Source: an uncultured Actinobaculum sp. (GTDB taxonomy: Bacteria > Actinomycetota > Actinomycetes > Actinomycetales > Actinomycetaceae). From it: a stretch of DNA of 43,676 nt. The position numbers and the translations under genes were made by a program. Numbering within the stretch: position 1 is the first letter of the stretch; every line of letters begins with the position of its first letter. Location: the NCBI GenBank assembly GCA_938020505.1, contig CALIHR010000053.1:1-43676 (forward strand), given 5' to 3'. Below the pieces are notes generated by a model that worked only from the letters and a program-made list of their open reading frames with translations, had not been told where the DNA came from and searched no databases. Shown here piece by piece: positions 16,833 to 23,482 of the stretch.

Positions 16833-17489
16833 TTAACCGTATACAGTTCTTTTCTTCCATTTAATCTCATTCAGAATATTCGAAAGCTTCGATTCGAAAC
16901 TCCCGGAGTCGATGGGGCCTTCTAAGTGAACTTCACAGACGTAACCATCCAAACAGTTGACAAACCATGCCTGAGCCCATCTTCTAAAATCGCTTTCGTA
17001 ATATGAGTAACCATACGCGCTACGATTTCCAACCCCTCTTGGAGACTTGAATGCAACTATGTGTTTCCAATTTGCGCTTACATGCGGATTTTCGAGTCGT
17101 TTTAAGTTCTCGTCTCTCCACTTCTGGGCGTTGTCGGAAAGGGACGTTGTGGTGATGCTTAGCATTGACCCTTTGTAAGGTCCTTTTAGCTTCATCTTGA
17201 TGAGAAGGTGCCGTCCACCTGCCATTTCACTGTATCCATTGCTGTAGTCGGGTTCTCCCCACTCGGCGTTCACTATCTCTGCATCCGGGACAATCCTCGG
17301 TGAACCGACTTGTACGGGCTCGTTAGCACATCCAGATGTGCTAACGAGACATACAAGCAGTGCTGAGGCGACCCGCAGCAGAGATCTAACGGGAGGCTTA
17401 ACGGCTAAAGTCTTGTGGAAAGACGGTGAAAGCCTTGTGGTGCACCTTGTTCGTCTTTTGTCTCTCGGGGTGTTCGTGTTTTCTTCCAT
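16833..17489 (-). CDS. Lipoprotein facing tail A (cassette lipoprotein family)
   Basis: 218 residues from ATG 17489, which has GGAAGA upstream; the frame is open to 17534. A long N-region is followed by a hydrophobic segment and a lipobox-like STSGC (Cys54). The mature part has the family signatures shared with the genes at 18258 and 20216: WGEPDYSNGYSE, LLIKMKLKG, SAYGYSYYESDFRRWAQAWFVNC and CEVHLEGPIDS. It is predicted to be anchored on the outer face of the membrane. It converges on the large protein gene. I know no characterised relative; a cognate partner or immunity role is inferred from its repeated pairing with tails. Confidence 0.7.
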   Translation of the reverse strand: MEENTNTPRDKRRTRCTTRLSPSFHKTLAVKPPVRSLLRVASALLVCLVSTSGCANEPVQVGSPRIVPDAEIVNAEWGEPDYSNGYSEMAGGRHLLIKMKLKGPYKGSMLSITTTSLSDNAQKWRDENLKRLENPHVSANWKHIVAFKSPRGVGNRSAYGYSYYESDFRRWAQAWFVNCLDGYVCEVHLEGPIDSGSFESKLSNILNEIKWKKRTVYG

Positions 17490-17607
17490 TGAAACTGGCT
17501 CTTCCTTAGTTAAAGCAACGGTCAAGACGATCATTATTGCTTCTTACTTTGAGGCCTTTATTTTAACACTCCGAGTCTCGACTGGCTGCGCAGTTCCGGT
17601 TTTGGAA

Positions 17608-17962
17608 AGTCGAGGCGTGGCGGGTGGACGGCAAGTATGGTCAGCATGTGGTTGGGCGTTATGGGGCGTTGCTGTCTCATTTGGAGTTGGCTGAGTACAA
17701 CGCGGACGTCAATGTCGGGGAGGTTAAGGACAAAAGCCATTCGAATGTTCGAGGTTTGATCAACCACCTGGCGAGCGCTATTCCGGCGGGCAAGGTTCCC
17801 GGCGGCAGTCAAGCCCTTCAGGCGACTCAAGACGCGGCCTTCAACAAGTGGCTCTCCCTCGACAACCGCGCCCAAGCCGTCAGCGACCGCGACAACGCCG
17901 TCGAAACCATCGCAAACAAACTCACCCAGCCTACGCCCAATGGACAATACAGTCCGGTGGAC
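17608..17962 (+). repeat. 355-bp direct repeat, copy 2 (start of orphan cassette B)
   Basis: Second copy of the segment at 16186-16540. Upstream of 17608 the sequence is unrelated to the large gene, so the copy begins abruptly inside what would be codon ~677. It would serve as a homology arm for replacing the tail of the intact gene. Confidence 0.95.
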
Positions 17963-18244
17963 GCGATAAAAGTGGAGGCTCAACGGCAGAATAAGTATCT
18001 GGGAGAACCGCAGGCGCACTTTGTGACCTTGGAGGAGCTCTACCACCGGCTTCCCAAAGAAGAGAACTTCGTTGACGAAAACTATGCTTCTAAACATCAA
18101 ACAGACCCTCAAGAAAACGAAGCGTATAGATTCAACGAAAATTCTTATTGGACTTATGAAGGAAGGAAGAGGGTGCCTGGCGTTACGAATATGCAGGACC
18201 AAATCGACAAGGCCTTTGACGGTTCACTTCGAGATTCGAAGTAG
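17608..18244 (+). pseudogene. Orphan C-terminal cassette B of the large protein (no N-terminus)
   Basis: This frame has the repeated 118-residue segment followed by a 93-residue tail exactly as long as that of the intact gene (282 bases each). The tail is clearly related but different: it shares LPKEE, EAY.F...SYWT, VTN, DG(T/S)LRDSK and about half of all residues. The frame is intact to the TAG at 18242-18244. There is no upstream gene body, and the first possible start, GTG 17624, has no convincing ribosome-binding site, so I read it as a silent cassette. It is followed convergently, 13 bp away, by its own lipoprotein gene. Confidence 0.75.
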
Positions 18245-18257
18245 GACTAGTTTAGCT

Positions 18258-18869
18258 TTAGCGGTAGAACGTTTTCCTCCACCATTTTATATTGTTGAGG
18301 GCTGTGTCTACGAGCGTCGGGTCGAGGTTTGGCGCGTCGCGTGGGCTTTCGATGTAGATTTCGCAGATCCAGCCTTTCATACAGTCGACCAGCCATGCTT
18401 GGCTCCAGCGTTTGAAGAAGGCGTGGTAGTAGGAGTAGCCGTACGCGGTGCGGCCGCCGATCTTTCGTGGTTTGACGAAAGGGGTGATGCCCCTTTTAGT
18501 CGAGCTTCCTTCGGGGTCGCCGCCGTACCGCTTCATATTCTCCTCCCTCCAATTCTTCGCCCCGTAAGACAGGTGAGTCGATCGAACGGCGAGTATCGCG
18601 CCGACACTGGAACCTTTGAGTTTCATTTTCAAAAGAAGATTCCTCTCTATGTCTTGCTCGCTGTACCCGTTTTTGTAATTAGGCTCGCCCCAACCGGCCA
18701 TTTCAAACTTGACTTGTGGCGCGACGATCGGTGAACCTGTCACTTTCGGCTCTCCGGAGCATCCCGCCAGGGCGAGAAAGCACGCAAGCGTCGCCGCAAC
18801 AAGCTTCGCCTGCGCCCAGCGATTTGCTGCCATGTGCGGTCTTGGCCGGATTCTTCTGCCGTGAGTCAT
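18258..18869 (-). CDS. Lipoprotein facing cassette B (cassette lipoprotein family)
   Basis: 203 residues, with a basic N-region, a hydrophobic core and a canonical lipobox LAGC (ACFLALAGC). The mature part carries the family pattern: WGEPNYKNGYSE, LLLKMKLKG, GRTAYGYSYYHAFFKRWSQAWLVDC, ICEIYIESPRDA and a C-terminal NNIKWWRKTFY. A second ATG 12 codons in (MAANRW) is an alternative start. The extracytoplasmic domain differs from the tail-A lipoprotein over much of its length, as the two tails do. Confidence 0.75.
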   Translation of the reverse strand: MTHGRRIRPRPHMAANRWAQAKLVAATLACFLALAGCSGEPKVTGSPIVAPQVKFEMAGWGEPNYKNGYSEQDIERNLLLKMKLKGSSVGAILAVRSTHLSYGAKNWREENMKRYGGDPEGSSTKRGITPFVKPRKIGGRTAYGYSYYHAFFKRWSQAWLVDCMKGWICEIYIESPRDAPNLDPTLVDTALNNIKWWRKTFYR

Positions 18870-19057
18870 AATCGTCTGCTCTCTGATTGTCTGATTGTTG
18901 GCGTCGTCCGCCGTTGGAATTCCTTATTGTGCGCCGAAGCGACTTATGACAGGCCTGCCGATGCAGGTTGCCGCAAAGCCTTACTTCAACACTTTATACC
19001 AAAGCCCCTGTTGTGAGAACGGGTCGATTCCGACTTTCCAGAATCGAAACGCGAAGG

Positions 19058-19420
19058 ATCGGCAGCAGGTACCGCGCTGAGGCCGTCGATAGCAAGACTG
19101 GCACAGTTGAGGCGATGACAGAAAAGTTTCTCGGCGACGGGGAAACTAACGGTCCGCCTGAGAAAGTCGCCCGTTACTCCTGGGGGAATCGCAATGCCAA
19201 CAATCTTGAGCATGCGGCGAACCTCCTCACGCCCACAAGTATGAAAGACGTGATGAACCAGCTGTCCGAAAACGAGCGCGGCCTGACCGAAACGGGAGGC
19301 GCGCCGCAGGAGGTGACCGACGACATGAGGGAATCTGAACGTTACTACTAAAAGCGCCATTGGACCATAGAGGGAAACGGCATCGCTGGAAATGACGGCA
19401 TGAAGCACGCGTATATGCGA
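19058..19420 (+). pseudogene. Decayed C-terminal cassette C
   Basis: In frame 2 the translation resembles the end of the repeated segment plus a tail. YRAEAVDSKTGTVEAMTEKF parallels NRAQAVSDRDNAVETIANKL, and the later ERYY-stop-KRHWTIEG parallels the FNENSYWTYEG of cassette B at nearly the same spacing. A TAA at 19349-19351 interrupts the frame exactly where the Ser/Asn residues before the conserved Trp should be. There is no N-terminal gene. The similarity is residue-level, not near-identity, so this is an older copy. Confidence 0.6.
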
Positions 19421-19556
19421 GACCATCCAGGGAACGGGTGCCGACTGGAAAAGGCGGGCAGTTCAAAACGCAAAGTCTGGTCCGTTTTCAATTCGCGAAA
19501 GTGAGGTCGACCTGAAAGGTTGTGGCCCGTTTGCCACAAAGTCAATGCCTGTGGAT

Positions 19557-19660
19557 TGAGTTAAAGGTTCGTCGTCTTTGTAGACGATAAAGGTCGTCCA
19601 TGTGATGTGGTTGAATGTCTTCACTAGTTGCGAGTCGAGGTTTGTGCGCTTTGCGGAAAT
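19557..19660 (-). pseudogene. Remnant C-terminus of a cassette-family lipoprotein
   Basis: On the minus strand, SAKRTNLDSQLVKTFNHITW followed by TTFIVYKDD aligns with the end of the intact lipoprotein at 20216 (DAKKLDPQIIKVLDHIQWLRKHIDDQTVY). No signal peptide or central domain is present upstream. Its place after cassette C matches the cassette-then-convergent-lipoprotein order, so it is probably the decayed partner of cassette C. Confidence 0.5.
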
Positions 19661-19996
19661 TCCAGGTAGATATGGCAGCTTTGGTCTTCCTTGCCTCCGC
19701 CGCATTCAACGAACTACAACCGGAACCCAACCTGTGGCCGGCGGCCGCCCCGACCGCAGTCGGCCGACCCTTTCTGGCTAGAGTGGTCTGACCCGTCAGC
19801 CGCTCCGACGAGATCGGCTGCCCTGACGAGACCCGCGTGCGTTTCCCATTCGCCATTTCCAATTTTCCCTCTGCGCGAACCGAACTTTGACAAGAACGTG
19901 AACCGAACTTTGGAAAAGCCCTTACCTTGATATTCTAGCCAGCGGGTCCGCGTCACGACGAAGAAAGGCGGACAAGATGTCGATCAGCTACCTCGA

Positions 19997-20207
19997 ATGC
20001 CCCTGTCTCGTTTGGGGCTGGCCGACTTCCTGAGGAAGGGCATTGTCGACGAAGCAACGGCTCAAAGAACACCGCCCTACTCGGCACGGAGTTTTCCAGT
20101 TGCCAAGCTTCTTGCTGGAGCGAAGAGGGGGACGGCACTTCTCCGGCAACGACCGCGAAGCACACGATTAAAGAGGGTTATAGAGAGCCGCTACGAAACG
20201 CCAACCA
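19997..20207 (+). pseudogene. Decayed C-terminal cassette D
   Basis: Two frames together recall a tail. LADFLRKGIVDE (frame of 19997) parallels EELYHRLPKEENFVDE. From 20086, after a frame change, the sequence FSSCQASCWSEEGDGT...HTIKEGYREPLRNA parallels FAKHSYWTES...KVIKDAYDGTLRDS, with the Trp and the IK(D/E).Y..(T/P)LR positions aligned. The frameshift makes it non-functional. It ends beside the convergent lipoprotein gene at 20216, the same arrangement as cassettes A and B. Confidence 0.45.
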
Positions 20208-20215
20208 AAGAGAGC

Positions 20216-20908
20216 CTAGTAGACAGTCTGGTCGTCTATGTGTTTTCGCAACCATTGAATGTGATCTAGAACTTTTATGATCTGCGGGTCCAGTTTCTTT
20301 GCATCTATTGGGCTTTCTAGGTTAATTTCACAAATACATCCGCTTGGACAGTCGACATACCATGCCTGTGCCCATCGTTTGAAGTCGTTTTCGAAGTAAG
20401 AGTAACCATATGCGGTTCGGCCTCCTATTTTTCGTGAATGTTTAAAAGGTGTAATTTGTAACCGTCGACTTTCTGGGATGCTGTACTGGACCATATTCTT
20501 TTGTCGCATGGTTATTGCGTCATAATGTCTGACTTTTACACGAATGGATAAAACCGAACCCTTTTCGGGTCCTTTTAGTTTCATTCTGAGAAAAATGTGA
20601 TACCCACCTCCCTGTTCTGTGTATCCGTGTTTGCTGTAGTCTGGTTTGCCCCAATCGTCGTTGTCGAACTTGACGGCAAGAACAAGGTTCTTCGAATCGA
20701 CGTTAAGCGAAGCGCAGCCGCCTACCAGCAGAAGCAATGCGGACAGCAGCCCCGCGACCGCGTGGAAAGGGCGCGCCCTTGTGGCCGCCCTTTCCACGCG
20801 GGATCGGGCGAGCTTCGACGTCGTCTGGCCTGTTCGGTCCTTGCACCATTCATCTTCAGCCGGCGGGCATGCGGGCGTGTGCGCCATGAAATGTCTATGT
20901 GCATGCAT
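20216..20908 (-). CDS. Lipoprotein facing decayed cassette D (cassette lipoprotein family)
   Basis: 230 residues from ATG 20908; a second start at 20887 (MAHTPAC) is possible. The long N-region precedes a hydrophobic core with lipobox VGGC (ALLLLVGGC). Family motifs are present: WGKPDYSKHGYTEQ, IFLRMKLKGPEKGSVLSI, GRTAYGYSYFENDFKRWAQAWYVDC and CEINLESPIDAKKLD. It lies 9 bases downstream of the small gene at 20918 on the same strand, so both are probably co-transcribed. It survives although the facing tail is broken, which fits retention of a protective or partner function. Confidence 0.7.
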   Translation of the reverse strand: MHAHRHFMAHTPACPPAEDEWCKDRTGQTTSKLARSRVERAATRARPFHAVAGLLSALLLLVGGCASLNVDSKNLVLAVKFDNDDWGKPDYSKHGYTEQGGGYHIFLRMKLKGPEKGSVLSIRVKVRHYDAITMRQKNMVQYSIPESRRLQITPFKHSRKIGGRTAYGYSYFENDFKRWAQAWYVDCPSGCICEINLESPIDAKKLDPQIIKVLDHIQWLRKHIDDQTVY

Positions 20909-20917
20909 CGCGAGCCG

Positions 20918-21286
20918 TCACTTCTTGGGCAGGGCGGATTCCAGCATGTCGAAGCGCGTCGCCGAATTGTTCTCCTGGGAGTCGAAGTTCTCGATTCCCG
21001 ACTTGATTCCCGATCCCAGGGTCGCGCACCCGTCGGCGATCTCCCGGGCGGCGCCGGCGAACAGCTTTATAGTCCAGTCGAGCGTCTTCCTCAGCGCGCT
21101 CGTCCCGTTGTTGTCGGTTTTCCATCCCGCGCCAATTGTGTCGGTGGGCAGGCTGACGGCTATCTTTACGACGTCGCCGTTGCAAGCGTCAATGCCTTTG
21201 CCCACGCCGTTGTAATAGTCCGCGTCGTCCCATCCGGCAATGGCCTTGATTCCTGCCTTGTCGCGATCGAACTTGAGTTCGCCCAT
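20918..21286 (-). CDS. Small WXG-sized protein of unknown function
   Basis: 122 residues, no signal peptide, no membrane segment. It has Trp residues in IAGWDDADYYNGVG and IGAGWKTDNNG, and a helical C-terminal half. Size and composition fit the WXG100/EspC-like class of small type VII-associated proteins, but no exact W-x-G between two long helices is evident, so the assignment is weak. The ATG at 21286 is preceded by a GGAAAC-type site on the minus strand. The gene is immediately upstream of a cassette-family lipoprotein. Confidence 0.5.
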   Translation of the reverse strand: MGELKFDRDKAGIKAIAGWDDADYYNGVGKGIDACNGDVVKIAVSLPTDTIGAGWKTDNNGTSALRKTLDWTIKLFAGAAREIADGCATLGSGIKSGIENFDSQENNSATRFDMLESALPKK

Positions 21287-21304
21287 TGGAGTTTCCTTTC
21301 GTTT

Positions 21305-21350
21305 CGGGGTTTGACGATATGTGTTTATCGGGGTTTGACGATATTTGTTT
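21305..21350. repeat. Two tandem 22-bp repeats upstream of the small minus-strand gene
   Basis: Bases 21305-21326 and 21329-21350 are the same 22-mer with one difference (CGGGGTTTGACGATAT then G or T, then TGTTT), at a 24-bp period. They lie 19-64 bp upstream of the ATG at 21286, where operator or promoter elements for the minus-strand pair would be. I see no clear -10/-35. Confidence 0.6.
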
Positions 21351-21559
21351 CGACCTCAGGCGACATGGACTCTGCCGCCTGACGGCGAATGTTTCGACGC
21401 GGGGCGGCACGCGGCATGGCGTTTGGCGGCACGCGGCTTTCTTGCGTCACCCGTTGCGTGAATGGTTATGTCTGAGACTATACCGGCATACCGGTGTCAA
21501 TGGAAGACGAGAATCGTTCCTGCCTTTTTTGCTATAAAGAATACTCAAAAATTGGGAAA

Positions 21560-21649
21560 GGATGCTTGGAGCAGGCGGCAGAGGGGCTGCTCGGAACAGG
21601 GGCGAGAGAGGCTGCTCGGAACAGGGGCGAGAGAGACTGCTTGGAACAG
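21560..21649. repeat. 25-bp tandem repeat, about 3.6 copies
   Basis: Units at 21585-21609 and 21610-21634 are identical (GGCTGCTCGGAACAGGGGCG then AGAGA). A diverged unit precedes them (~21561-21585) and a partial unit follows (21635-21649). The period is not a multiple of three, so it is unlikely to be coding. It lies in the ~765-bp gene-free stretch 21287-22051 between the island and infA; I see no gene there. Confidence 0.8.
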
Positions 21650-21739
21650 TTGACGGAAAAAGCGCTCCGGGCGGGCAAGGGAGAGGGCGCTCAGGGGGGC
21701 GGGGATGCTTCGGGCGGAAGCGGGAAAAGCTGTTCGAGG

Positions 21740-21830
21740 GGCCCGTTCCAGACGCGCACGGAGCTTTCGACTTTGCGGACAACGGACGCAAATTCATTGA
21801 GGCCCGTTCCAGACGCGCACGGAGCTTTCG
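21740..21830. repeat. 30-bp direct repeat in the infA upstream region
   Basis: The same 30-mer occurs at 21740-21769 and 21801-21830 (61-bp spacing). It begins GGCCCGTTCCAGACGCGCAC and ends GGAGCTTTCG. With the 25-bp tandem repeat nearby, the left flank of infA looks like repeatedly rearranged junction DNA. Confidence 0.8.
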
Positions 21831-22051
21831 GAGCGTCGCGAGGGTGCGCCGGGACACTCGGAGCGGAGGGGCTGTTGGATGGGGCAGTTCGAGAAGGTTC
21901 GAAGCCGTCGGTGATCTACTGCACCGGATCGGCACTACCGTCAAGCAGGAGGCCCGTGTAATATTGATCGTTGGTACGTCCTGCCCAAAAGCAGGTCTGC
22001 CTCGGAACCGCGCAACCCGGTGCGGGGCCGATCGGAGTGTTAGCGAGGGTT

Positions 22052-22273
22052 ATGGCGAAGAAGGATGGAGTCATCGAGGTTGAGGGAGCGGTCATAGAGG
22101 CCCTTCCCAACGCGATGTTCCGCGTCGAGCTGGAGAACGGGCACATCGTGCTCGCTCACATCTCCGGCAAGATGCGCCAGCATTACATCAAGATTCTCCC
22201 GGAGGACCGCGTGGTAGTCGAATTGACTCCCTACGACCTGTCCCGCGGGCGCATCGTGTACCGCTATAAGTGA
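22052..22273 (+). CDS. infA: Translation initiation factor IF-1
   Basis: 73-residue IF-1, a single OB-fold that occupies the A site during 30S initiation. The sequence runs from MAKKDGVIEVEGAVIEALPN through FRVELENGHIVLAHISGKMR to LTPYDLSRGRIVYRYK, essentially the family consensus. ATG 22052 follows GCGAGGG. A longer frame upstream is not needed. It opens the alpha-operon block and is followed by rpmJ after 50 bp. Confidence 0.98.
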   Translation: MAKKDGVIEVEGAVIEALPNAMFRVELENGHIVLAHISGKMRQHYIKILPEDRVVVELTPYDLSRGRIVYRYK

Positions 22274-22323
22274 GCCCCGATTTTCTATCGCCGCCAGTGC
22301 CCTGACGGCAAGGAAGTACAGCA

Positions 22324-22437
22324 ATGAAGGTCAAGCCCAGCGTCAAGAAAATCTGTGACAAGTGCAAGGTGATCCGTCGCCACGGCCGCGTCATGGTGAT
22401 TTGCGAGAACCCGCGGCACAAGCAGCGCCAAGGGTGA
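22324..22437 (+). CDS. rpmJ: 50S ribosomal protein L36
   Basis: 37-residue L36, the smallest bacterial ribosomal protein. It is the zinc-binding type: CDKC at residues 11-14, CEN.RH further on (Cys27, His32). The full protein begins MKVKPSVKKICDKCKVIRRH and ends PRHKQRQG. It lies between infA and rpsM, its standard place. Confidence 0.97.
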   Translation: MKVKPSVKKICDKCKVIRRHGRVMVICENPRHKQRQG

Positions 22438-22572
22438 CCCGGCGCAGCGGGTCTTCCCGCGTCAACCGCACTGCCCGCCGCAAGGCAACCCCCGGACCGA
22501 AGGCCGGGGCTCCGCTGCTTAGCGGGGGAGAGGCAGTGTCCCACACCTTCGGACTATCAAGGAGCTAAGAAA

Positions 22573-22944
22573 TTGGCACGTCTATCCGGCGTCGATCTTC
22601 CTCGCGAAAAGCGAGTCGAGATCGCGCTCACCTATATCTACGGCATCGGCCGCACCCGCTCGGCGGAAACGCTCGCGGCCACCGGCATCAGCCCGGACGT
22701 CCGCGTCCGCGACCTCACCGAGGACCAGCTCGTCGCGCTCAAGAAGCACATTGACGAGAACTACAAGGTCGAAGGCGACCTGCGCCGCGAGGTTCAGGCT
22801 GACATTCGCCGCAAGATCGAAATCGGCTGCTACCAGGGCCTGAGGCACCGCCGCGGCCTGCCCGTCCACGGCCAGCGCACGAAGACGAACGCGCGCACCC
22901 GCAAGGGGCCCAAGCGCACCGTCGCCGGCAAGAAGAAGAAGTAA
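22573..22944 (+). CDS. rpsM: 30S ribosomal protein S13
   Basis: 123-residue S13 in the 30S head, contacting tRNA and the 50S subunit (bridge B1). It starts at TTG 22573 behind AAGGAGC, giving (M)ARLSGVDLPREKRVEIALTY. The signature region GLRHRRGLPVHGQRTKTNAR is followed by a basic tail KKKK. A 135-bp gap separates it from rpmJ. Confidence 0.97.
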   Translation: MARLSGVDLPREKRVEIALTYIYGIGRTRSAETLAATGISPDVRVRDLTEDQLVALKKHIDENYKVEGDLRREVQADIRRKIEIGCYQGLRHRRGLPVHGQRTKTNARTRKGPKRTVAGKKKK

Positions 22945-22960
22945 GCAGTAGGAGTAGATC

Positions 22961-23371
22961 ATGCCCCCCAAGACCCGCCAGGCCTCTTCCGGCTCCCGCC
23001 GTCCGCGTCGCAAGGAGCGTCGCAACGTCGTCGCAGGCCAGGCCCACATCAAGTCCACGTTCAACAACACGATCGTCTCGATCACAGACCCGAACGGCGC
23101 CGTCATCGCCTCGTGTTCCTCGGGCCAGGTCGGTTTCAAAGGCTCGCGCAAATCGACGCCCTACGCCGCGCAGCTTGCCGCGGAGAACGCCGCCCGCGCC
23201 GCCATGGAGCACGGCATGAAGAAGGTCGACGTCTTCGTCAAGGGCCCCGGCTCCGGCCGTGAGACGGCGATCCGTTCCCTCACCGCGTCGGGCCTCGAGG
23301 TCACATCGATCTCCGACGTGACGCCGCAAGCCTACAACGGCTGCCGCCCCCCGAAGCGTCGCCGCGTGTGA
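22961..23371 (+). CDS. rpsK: 30S ribosomal protein S11
   Basis: 136-residue S11, forming the platform of the 30S subunit near the E site. Visible are HIKSTFNNTIVSITDPNGAV, the KGSRKSTPYAAQ segment, VKGPGSGRETAIR and the C-terminal signature ISDVTPQAYNGCRPPKRRRV. It follows rpsM by 16 bp. rpsD is not between rpsK and rpoA; that is normal for many actinobacteria. Confidence 0.98.
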   Translation: MPPKTRQASSGSRRPRRKERRNVVAGQAHIKSTFNNTIVSITDPNGAVIASCSSGQVGFKGSRKSTPYAAQLAAENAARAAMEHGMKKVDVFVKGPGSGRETAIRSLTASGLEVTSISDVTPQAYNGCRPPKRRRV

Positions 23372-23376
23372 CGCAC

Positions 23377-23438
23377 GGCCCGCCTCGGCGGGCCCCAGCG
23401 GATATCCGCACTCCGCAGGCCGGACGGATGGCCTGCGG
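23377..23438 (+). terminator. Two hairpins between rpsK and rpoA
   Basis: GGCCCGCC/GGCGGGCC (23377-23384 and 23387-23394) and CCGCAGGCC/GGCCTGCGG (23413-23421 and 23430-23438). Neither is followed by a U-run, so they are more likely processing or attenuation structures inside the operon than full terminators. Confidence 0.45.
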
Positions 23439-23482
23439 GCGACTGGACGTCAAATAGCGGGCGTCCATGAAAGGAAAGAATC

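Noticed and set aside
16541..18244. Calling the tails known toxin domains
   Set aside because: Neither tail shows a catalytic motif I recognise (no HNH, ADP-ribosyltransferase, nuclease or deaminase residues), so toxicity is left as a hypothesis.
19691..19930. 80-codon open frame between the lipoprotein remnant and cassette D
   Set aside because: No start signal or similarity. The stretch contains a short direct repeat (GAACCGAACTTTG at 19877 and 19900) and otherwise looks non-coding.
21494..21961. 155-codon open frame before infA
   Set aside because: It is carried by a 25-bp non-triplet tandem repeat and other repeats; low complexity, no ribosome-binding site.
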